From the NCBI GenBank assembly GCA_025594325.1, contig JANHCV010000001.1:3720001-3784000 (forward strand): a stretch of DNA of 64,000 nucleotides. Reading direction: 5' to 3'. The translations under genes were made by a program, and so were the position numbers. Below are positions 57,871 through 64,000 of the stretch, piece after piece. The stretch is from Blastocladiella emersonii ATCC 22665 (Eukaryota > Blastocladiomycota > Blastocladiomycetes > Blastocladiales > Blastocladiaceae). Each line of letters starts with the position of its first letter. Within the stretch, counting starts at the first letter, position 1. A model generated the notes under the pieces. The model was not told the DNA's origin. It saw nothing but the letters and a program-made list of their open reading frames with translations, and did no database searches.

Positions 57871-60800
57871 TCACTCGTTATACCGAACAGTGTTGGCCGT
57901 GAACCCATGCTTCGTCCAATGCTCATCACCCGCAATGAAATCGGTGCGCACGTACTTGGCGCGGTCCACCAGCACCCCGCGCGCATCGTCGTCGCGCCGC
58001 ACCACGATCCCCTCGGGCACCTCGGCGCCGTACGCGCTCGGCATCCCGCGCACCCACGCCTCGGCCGCCTCGAGACTCTCGAGCCCCGCGGGCCACTCGG
58101 TCCCGCTCCACACGGCGCGGACGCGCGCGAGCGGCGGTTCCGGAACTGTCCCCGCTGCCGCGGAGTCTGCCCGCATCGCCGCATCCGCTGCGTCGAGGGC
58201 AGCGTGGAACGCGCCGCGGGACAGGAACGCGCCGCGCGCCACGTCGTACAGGTCGAAGGCGACAAACTGGTCGGGGAGCCCGTGGTAGTGCACCGAGTGC
58301 CGCGCGACCGCCCACTCGCCAAACAGGACGCGCCGGCCGTGGTCGGCGCCGGGGAGCAGGAGGTGCGCCAGCGTGCGCGTGTGCGCGGCGAGCCAGCCGC
58401 GGAGCGGCGCGAACTGCGGGTGCTGCGGCGGGCCGCGCTCGAGGACTGACGAAGCCGAAGACTCGGTGTGCGACGCAACGAAATGCGACCGGTTCTGCGC
58501 GAGGATCTGGAGCCCGTCCAGCGACGCCGCGCGTTCCGCCAAATCGAGCGGCGCGAGCGGAATCGCGTGCAGGCCGAGGTTGGCGCCGTCGATCTTCTCC
58601 TCGACCGTCCACGTCGACGGCGCACCGCCGCCACCCGCTGCGCGCTGCTGGAGTGCCGCGAGGTCGGGCACCACGACGTCGTCGTCAGCGATACTCGCGG
58701 CGCCCGGGAACAGGTGCGCGGTGCGCGGGAACTTGACCATGAGCGAGTCGGGCCGCGTCAGCGAGTCGAGCAGCGCCTGCGTCTGCTGGAACGTGTGGAC
58801 CGTGTACCACGCGCCGTACCGCGCGGCCTCGGGGTCGGCGGGCACCGCCGCAGCGGACGACGACGATGCGGCAGACGACTGCTGCGGGGCCGGCCGGCGA
58901 GCGCCACGCGAGCGGTGACGCGCCTGGCCCGCGTCCGGGAACCGCGGCGGCTTCATCTGCGCGGCAAACTGCGCGACGACGGCGCCCGCGCGGTGCGGCT
59001 CGAGCGTCGGGTGGTCGTGGCGGTTCGCCGCGCGGGCCGCGCAGATCCGCGCGGGCGCGGCAAAGTGGACGCCCATGACCTCGCGCGCGGGCGGGTCGAA
59101 GCAGTTGGCGAACGTGGCGACGCGGTGCGCGGCTGTCGGGTGGCACGCGTCGACGATGAGGCGGAGGTCGGGCGACCGCGCGTAGTTGCTGACGGCGGCC
59201 GCGAGGTCTGCGCCGTCGTCGCTGTCGACTACGACGAACAGCGCGTCCGGCAGCTGCGCCTGCAGGGCGCGGGCGAAATGCGACTTGCCGCTCCCCGGCA
59301 GACCCATGAGGAGCACGATCCGCGGGAGGTTGCCGAGCGAAAACACCTCGGGTCCGCACCGCGCCGGCTCGCGCGGGTACTCGGCGTCCCACCGCGCGAG
59401 CGCGTGCTGCGGCGACCCAGCGTGCCGCTTCCAGCACACGTCGGCGTACGCGCGCACGAAGGCTTCCTGCTCGCTCGTCTCGATACTACCCGGGCGCACC
59501 GCGCGGAGCTGCGCGACCGCCTCGCTCGCGGGCATCTGCGGCGCGGCGCGCAGCGCGCACGCCGGGTCGGGGCACCGGTCTTCGGGCGCGAGCCCCTCGT
59601 CGCCGTCGATCGCGTCGAAGTTGAACTGCGCCGCGATCCGCTGCCGCTCGAGGTCCCACGACACGGTCGCGGTGCAGTGCGTGCACAGCGCGGGCGGGGC
59701 GCGCGAGCCGAAGCGCACGAGGTACGCGGCGATGAAGCTGCCGGTGCGGCCCTTGCCGCCGGCACAGTGGATCAGCGAGCCGAACCCGCCGCGCGCCCCG
59801 TCAAACGTGTGGTACGCGTGCACGACCAGGCGGAGCCAGCAGTCGACCTGCGCCGCGGTCGGCGCGCGGCCGTCGAGGACGGGCAGGTGGACATGCTCGA
59901 TGCGCGGGTTCGCGGCGGCGAACCACTCGGGCGGCCGCGGGTGCTCGGCGGTCGTGGTGGTCACGAAGCCAACACCGAGCTGCGCGAGCGCCTGCACGTC
60001 CTCGGCGCACGTCGGCTGCGCGATCCCGGACACGACGTGCGGGACCTGTCAGCTGAAGAAACGCGGCAGCGCGTGCGGCGTGCGCCCGGTGCGCACCGCG
60101 ATCCGTGCGCCGGGCTCAGTTGGCGCAAGCCAGTCGGTCTCGCGCGTCACGTCGTAGAGCACGCGTGAGTGTACGGCGTGCAGATCAGCCGGTGGCCACG
60201 CGTGGGTGCCGAGAGCGGCGGAACCGGCCTCGATGGCTCGCTGCACTTCGGGCTGAGCGTCGGACTCGAAGATCTGGCCGACGCAGATGGACGTGTCGTG
60301 GGCAACGCGAAGGTCGCGCAGTTTCGGCGTGCAGTACCCGCGGACGCGCGACTCGGCCGGGTCCGTGCGAGCGGCGACGAAGATGGCGGTCCAGAAGCGG
60401 AACACGGCGGCGCGGTAGTGGCCGAGCTTGAAGCAGCAGTCGGCGGCGCGGACGTGGGTGTTGGGCGAGAGCGGGTCGAGCGCGGTGTCGCAGGTCTCGA
60501 GGCAGCCCGCCCAGTCTGCTGCGAGGAACTCGATCGTCGAGCGGGCGTTGGCGAGCGCGGCCGAGGTGGATGGCGGGAGAAGTCGCGACATGGGAAGCAG
60601 CTCGGTCGCTTGGTCGCGGCGTGACGCGGCCGACTTGACCTTGCCCAGCCGGGCGACCTCGGCGGCAAGAAGAGAAGTGTACGCCTCGATCCAGCCCGGG
60701 TCGGAGCGGAGCACTGCGGCCGTTGCCGACACAGATCGGGTGGCGAAGCGGGGTTGCGCGAAAGGAAGGCCAGCCGCACGGCACGCGCGGGCGAGCGCGG

Positions 60801-61017
60801 GGAACCAGACCATCCAGGCGCCCGAGGCCGAGTCCACGTCGTAAGGAAGGTTGGCGTCCCGCGGACCGAGCTCTGCGAGGAAACGATCACGGGCCCGAGC
60901 GTCGAGCTTGGCCCACGCAGCGGGGTAGACGAGCTGAAGCGAGCACGAGTCGAGGCCGAGCAAAGGGACCCACGGCAGGTCGCCAATAGTCACGGTGGGG
61001 GTATCAGTTGATGACAT
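57871..61017 (-). CDS. Single-chain phosphatase, polynucleotide kinase and RNA ligase (putative RNA repair enzyme)
   Basis: Two exons, 61017-60097 and 60045-57871, with a 51-nt intron give 1031 residues. Residues 1-307 are an unrecognised helical domain with a TPR-like CCFKLGHYRAAVFRFW segment. About 308-415 is a Cys-based phosphatase with HCAGGKGRTG (Cys401, Arg407). Four cysteines follow in CxxC and CPDPAC form (428, 431, 465, 470), a possible zinc site. About 545-680 is a P-loop kinase: GLPGSGKS at 555-562, a LIVDACHPT strand and an NRHDHPTL lid, as in polynucleotide kinases. About 720-1031 is an RNA ligase: motif I KIDGANLG (Lys791), then GEWAVARHSVHYHGLPDQF, EGIVVR and KYVRTDF. The second exon has no Met before the phosphatase, so it needs exon 1. 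Together these activities could heal and reseal broken RNA ends; substrates are unknown. Confidence 0.85.
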
Positions 61018-61341
61018 GGTATGCGCAAGAGTCGAGTTCAGCGAGTTACATTGCAAGAAGAGCGGAAGCGGCCGTGTAGGCCTTTTAGGGGCGGAGAGCG
61101 TCGAGCGAGCGCGTTGGCGAGCGACTCAACCGAGCAGCTCTGACTCGAAGGGCGATCACTCGTTTGATCAGACGGCTATCATGCACATCCCTTGTTCTAT
61201 ACGGAAGAGCGTGATGGACACTGCACGGCCTCAGCCACAGCGGAGGCGCACCACCTCCGCCGCCGCCGGCGCCCCCACCTCTTCGTGGAGGCCACCGCAA
61301 ACTCTCCGCTGTTAGACGTCAAGGAAACAAATGTAAGCGAC

Positions 61342-62874
61342 ATGGAACCGTCCGAGACACTTAGCGCACCGAGCCCGCCCTCGGCCGTCGCGGCCCCATT
61401 CGAGGACGGCGACCTTCCGTCCATCGCGACCATCGGCCATGGCCGCCCGCGCTCCGGCTCGGACCCGGGAGGCTTCAGCTTCTCTGGATCATCTTCGGCG
61501 CTCATTATCAAGTCCATCCGTCCCTCATCATCCACGCCATCATCGCCGCGCACCCCCGACTTTGCCGTCGCGGCGGAGGAGCTGCTCCGCGAGGCGAGTT
61601 CATCGCCACCGCTCCCGCAGCTCGTGGCCGTCGACGACGACAAGGAGCCACTTATCAGCAGCTCAAAGGACGAATCCCTACGCCGTCGCGTTGCCTCATG
61701 GCTCGACCTCCTGCGCGGCCGGCGCCAGCAGCTCGGCGACCTCGCATCGGGCACGTCGAGCGTGGCGCGCGATCTCGGGCGCGTCCTCGTCGTCCTCGTC
61801 AGCGCGTACACGCTCCCCGGGTCGCTGTGGAAGCTCATCACGTACGTGCACCTGCGCAAACGGCGCGCGTACCCGCTCGCGTCGTGGCGCGCGGCCGTGG
61901 TCCACTGGCTCCTGTCGTCAAGCGTGTTTGGCATACGTGGGATGAAGGCGAGACTGCTCGAGCCGGCTGCGGTTCGCGGTGAGACAAGTCTCGAATCGCT
62001 ACCCGACGAGCTCCTTGTCAACGTGATGCAGCACCTTTCGGCCGAGGCGCTCGCCGAGCTCGGGCAGTGCAACCGGCGGCTGCACCGGCTCAGTGAGAGC
62101 GAGGAGGTGTGGCGGCACTTGTTGGAACGCGACTTTGGTTCGCGGATCGGCAAGGCGTTCCCGATGACGCCGCTTGACTTTCGGCGTTCAACCAAGTCGG
62201 GTGGCCGGCTCGGCAAGGCCTCGGCACCGCGGCGCAAGTGGCAGTACCGCGTTCTCGCTGAGACGGCGGCGCTATGCGGGCCGTGCGACTGCCCTCCGCC
62301 AGCGCCGCTCCCGACAGGCTGGCGCCGGTGGCTCTTGCTCACGTCCGGCAACCACCCCAACTGCTGCTACACGCGGTTCGCGCGGCTGCGGTCGCGGTGG
62401 CTTGGGCGGCACCGCGCCAAGTGGTCCGAGGCGAGCGACCCGCCGCGCGTGCTGCTGGCGCGCCTGGCGCTGCACGCGCGGGCGAACCTGTACCATCTGC
62501 CGCTGACGCCGGTCAAGCTGCTCGGGCTCGCCATCAGTCCGCTGTGCGTCGGTCTACTGCACGTGCGGCTGTCGCACATGGTCGTGCACGGTGTGTTCGG
62601 GTCGATCGCGCGCGACCTGCACCAGACAACGCTCAGCATCCTTCGCGACGCGCCGGTCGAGGACGGACACTGGCTCGCGGTGACGGGCCCGCTCGCGGTC
62701 GCGGCGCTGTGCCTGCGCGACGTGGACTGGGCGCTGTCCAGGATCGTGCGGTCGCCGCACCTCGCCATGGTGTGCCGCGTCGTCCTCGCGGTCGCGGCGC
62801 TGGGGTCCGCGGGTGTGTCGCTGTTCGTCCTGTGGCAGATCTATTGCCGCGGCGCGTCGCCGTACGCGTTCTGA
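61342..62874 (+). CDS. F-box protein with predicted membrane segments
   Basis: A single exon of 510 residues if the ATG at 61342 is the start. The frame stays open upstream to about 61190 but without another ATG. Residues 1-130 are Ser/Pro-rich and disordered. About 150-170 is a hydrophobic stretch. The F-box lies at about 217-265 (SLPDELLVNVMQHLS ... CNRRLHRL ... EVWRHLLERDFG), which in this family binds Skp1 within SCF ubiquitin ligases. A Cys/Trp-rich middle is followed by several hydrophobic segments (about 393-410, 445-458, 476-502), suggesting membrane anchoring. I recognise no specific subfamily. It is divergent from the RNA-repair gene with 324 bp between the starts. Confidence 0.75.
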   Translation: MEPSETLSAPSPPSAVAAPFEDGDLPSIATIGHGRPRSGSDPGGFSFSGSSSALIIKSIRPSSSTPSSPRTPDFAVAAEELLREASSSPPLPQLVAVDDDKEPLISSSKDESLRRRVASWLDLLRGRRQQLGDLASGTSSVARDLGRVLVVLVSAYTLPGSLWKLITYVHLRKRRAYPLASWRAAVVHWLLSSSVFGIRGMKARLLEPAAVRGETSLESLPDELLVNVMQHLSAEALAELGQCNRRLHRLSESEEVWRHLLERDFGSRIGKAFPMTPLDFRRSTKSGGRLGKASAPRRKWQYRVLAETAALCGPCDCPPPAPLPTGWRRWLLLTSGNHPNCCYTRFARLRSRWLGRHRAKWSEASDPPRVLLARLALHARANLYHLPLTPVKLLGLAISPLCVGLLHVRLSHMVVHGVFGSIARDLHQTTLSILRDAPVEDGHWLAVTGPLAVAALCLRDVDWALSRIVRSPHLAMVCRVVLAVAALGSAGVSLFVLWQIYCRGASPYAF

Positions 62875-63616
62875 GCACCCGAGGAGCAATGTATTCGTGA
62901 TTTAGTGTCTGATTGGGATCTGATTGCCCGCGTTTCATTCATGCAGCCCGCACGTGATGGTCTTGCAACGGCAAACGTCTCCCTCTCGTCGAGCAGGCCG
63001 CAGCAGCCTTCCCTCGGCGTTCTGGAAGTCGGTGCATTAATCGCCCACGCATTTCACGAATCAGTCGCCGCAACGTCGCGGCCCATCGCGCACACACTCG
63101 AGGTCGGCGCCATCCAACGCGAGCGAGCGAGTGCTTGAGCTTGAGAGTGTGGCTGAGCCGCTGCGGCGTCCCTGCGTTGCCAACGGCCAAGCCACGGATG
63201 TAGGTAGGGCTCGGGAACGGCAGCAGCGGGGGGTGGGCGCGGGAGGGCTCGCTGTGCGCATCCGCGGGAGGAGGCGGCGGGGGGCGGGCTGGGCTTGACG
63301 CTTGCGCCCTCGGAACACCACTTCCGCCCGCCTCCGACCTAGGTCCGCTCACCGCGGACTTGACGTTCGCGCTGGGCCCGACCGGCGACACATAAATACC
63401 GGCAGGTCCCCCGCACACCCTCGCAAGCTCCCGCAACGGAGCGTGCGCGCTCTCTGTTCGCCCGCGTCCCCTCCTCCTCACGATGATCACTTCACGCATC
63501 AATTCGCTGGCGCGGGAGCGAACATGTATCGCACCCGTCGCCCGCCGCACCGCAACAACGAATTAATAACAAGACTAGACTTACTTGTATTCAAACCTTG
63601 ACGTTAAAGGAGAAAA
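62875..63616. other. Intergenic, no supported gene
   Basis: This lies between the F-box gene and the convergent partial gene at the window edge. A TATA-like ACATAAATA occurs near 63390 and is followed by C/T-rich sequence and an ATG at 63482 that opens only 27 codons. The minus-strand ORF at 62939-63550 is Pro/Arg-rich and unconvincing. A short transcript or a non-coding RNA promoter is possible but unsupported. Confidence 0.4.
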
Positions 63617-64000
63617 CTAGTGCAGGGGGGAGCTCGATCCCCAACCTACATTCAGGTCGAGGCCAGGCCCGCCTGCTGGGTTGTAGCGCGGCACCTTGGG
63701 GTCGGACCCGGCGGTGAGTGCGCTCGGAGAAGCGATGGAAGCCCACGTCCGCTTCTCGCCAAACGCGAGTTGCTGGAACTGCGACGGGTCAGTCATCGCC
63801 GAAGCGTTCCACATGACGCCCAAAGGCGGCATCGGAGAGGAGTTTGAGCCACCGAGCGGAGTGGAGCTCGAAACGACGGGTCGAGGAGCGGCGGCCATCG
63901 CGGCCATCGCGGCCATCGCGTGGTGAAGCGGGTTGGCGGCCGCGGGACTCGATGCGACAGGTTGAGGAGCGGCGGCCATCGCAGCCATCGAGCCTGACAC
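63617..64000 (-). CDS. Partial gene of unknown function (C-terminal part only)
   Basis: An open frame runs from the window edge to a stop at 63617-63619, covering the last 127 codons. The 5' part lies outside the window. The sequence is low-complexity, rich in Ala, Met, Pro and Ser. An approximate repeat of MAAMAAAP and P(Q/R)PV(A/V)SS words is encoded by GCGGCCATC triplication at 63891-63917. The C-terminal half has a more natural composition with an FGEKRTWASIASPSAL segment. No family is recognised; it could be a transcriptional regulator or RNA-binding protein tail. Confidence 0.5.
   Translation of the reverse strand: MSGSMAAMAAAPQPVASSPAAANPLHHAMAAMAAMAAAPRPVVSSSTPLGGSNSSPMPPLGVMWNASAMTDPSQFQQLAFGEKRTWASIASPSALTAGSDPKVPRYNPAGGPGLDLNVGWGSSSPLH
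63891..63917. repeat. Three perfect 9-bp tandem units in coding sequence
   Basis: GCGGCCATC occurs three times in tandem at 63891-63917, with looser copies around 63970-63990. On the coding (minus) strand each unit encodes Met-Ala-Ala. Confidence 0.85.

Noticed and set aside
60046-60051. In-frame TGA separating an N-terminal ORF from the phosphatase-kinase-ligase ORF, suggesting two genes or a nonsense mutation
   Set aside because: The downstream ORF has no Met before the phosphatase catalytic loop, and a 51-nt intron restores one frame. Two separate genes remain a minority possibility.

Overview
The window is eukaryotic nuclear DNA, GC-rich by eye, with compactly packed genes and short introns (mostly 50-90 nt). 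Gene content points to a flagellated (zoosporic) fungus, most plausibly Blastocladiomycota or Chytridiomycota. Fungal or opisthokont housekeeping genes (CTR9, VPS33, SGF73/ataxin-7 type SAGA subunit, epsilon-COP, AAMP/SQT1, DCC1, SIL1, a class II myosin, MOZART1) lie beside axoneme genes (radial spoke head protein RSPH9, a giant ASH-domain ciliary protein) and a class C-type seven-helix receptor. The lineage is an inference; no rRNA or mitochondrial marker is present.

Layout. Positions 1-3698 hold no confidently recognised gene, apart from one possible small membrane-protein ORF (2903-3229, minus) and two related short-repeat arrays. From 3699 on the genes are tightly packed: RPA34-like (+), CTR9 (-), VPS33 (+), a 3440-residue ASH-domain protein (-), a membrane protein of unknown function (+), a short unknown protein (-), myosin II heavy chain (+), a 2411-residue Ser/Ala-rich possible centrosomal protein (-), SGF73 (+), a mitochondrial carrier (-), MZT1 (-), COPE (+), an unknown protein (-), AAMP/SQT1 (+), DCC1 (-), SIL1 (+), a beta-helix/EGF/7TM receptor (-), RSPH9 (+), a phosphatase-kinase-RNA ligase protein (-), an F-box membrane protein (+) and the 3' part of an unknown gene (-). 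Strand alternates at 19 of the 20 neighbour junctions, so nearly every gene is in a divergent or convergent pair.

I rebuilt exon structures by hand from reading-frame continuity, splice sites and family alignment from memory: 50 introns in 19 genes. Donors are mostly GTACG (28 of 50) or GTGCG and acceptors mostly TAG or CAG. One intron, in MZT1, appears to be GC-AG. Two apparent in-frame stops, in the large Ser/Ala-rich gene and in the RNA-repair gene, are removed by introns.

Several products share cellular roles: motility and the basal body or spindle pole (RSPH9, ASH protein, MZT1, possibly the 2411-residue protein), membrane traffic (VPS33, COPE, SIL1), transcription and chromatin (RPA34-like, CTR9, SGF73), cohesion (DCC1) and cytokinesis (myosin II). 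They do not form an operon-like pathway. The most unusual products are the single-chain phosphatase/kinase/RNA ligase, which looks like a complete RNA heal-and-seal enzyme, and the receptor joining an extracellular beta-helix to a class C-like 7TM bundle and a possible PH-like tail.
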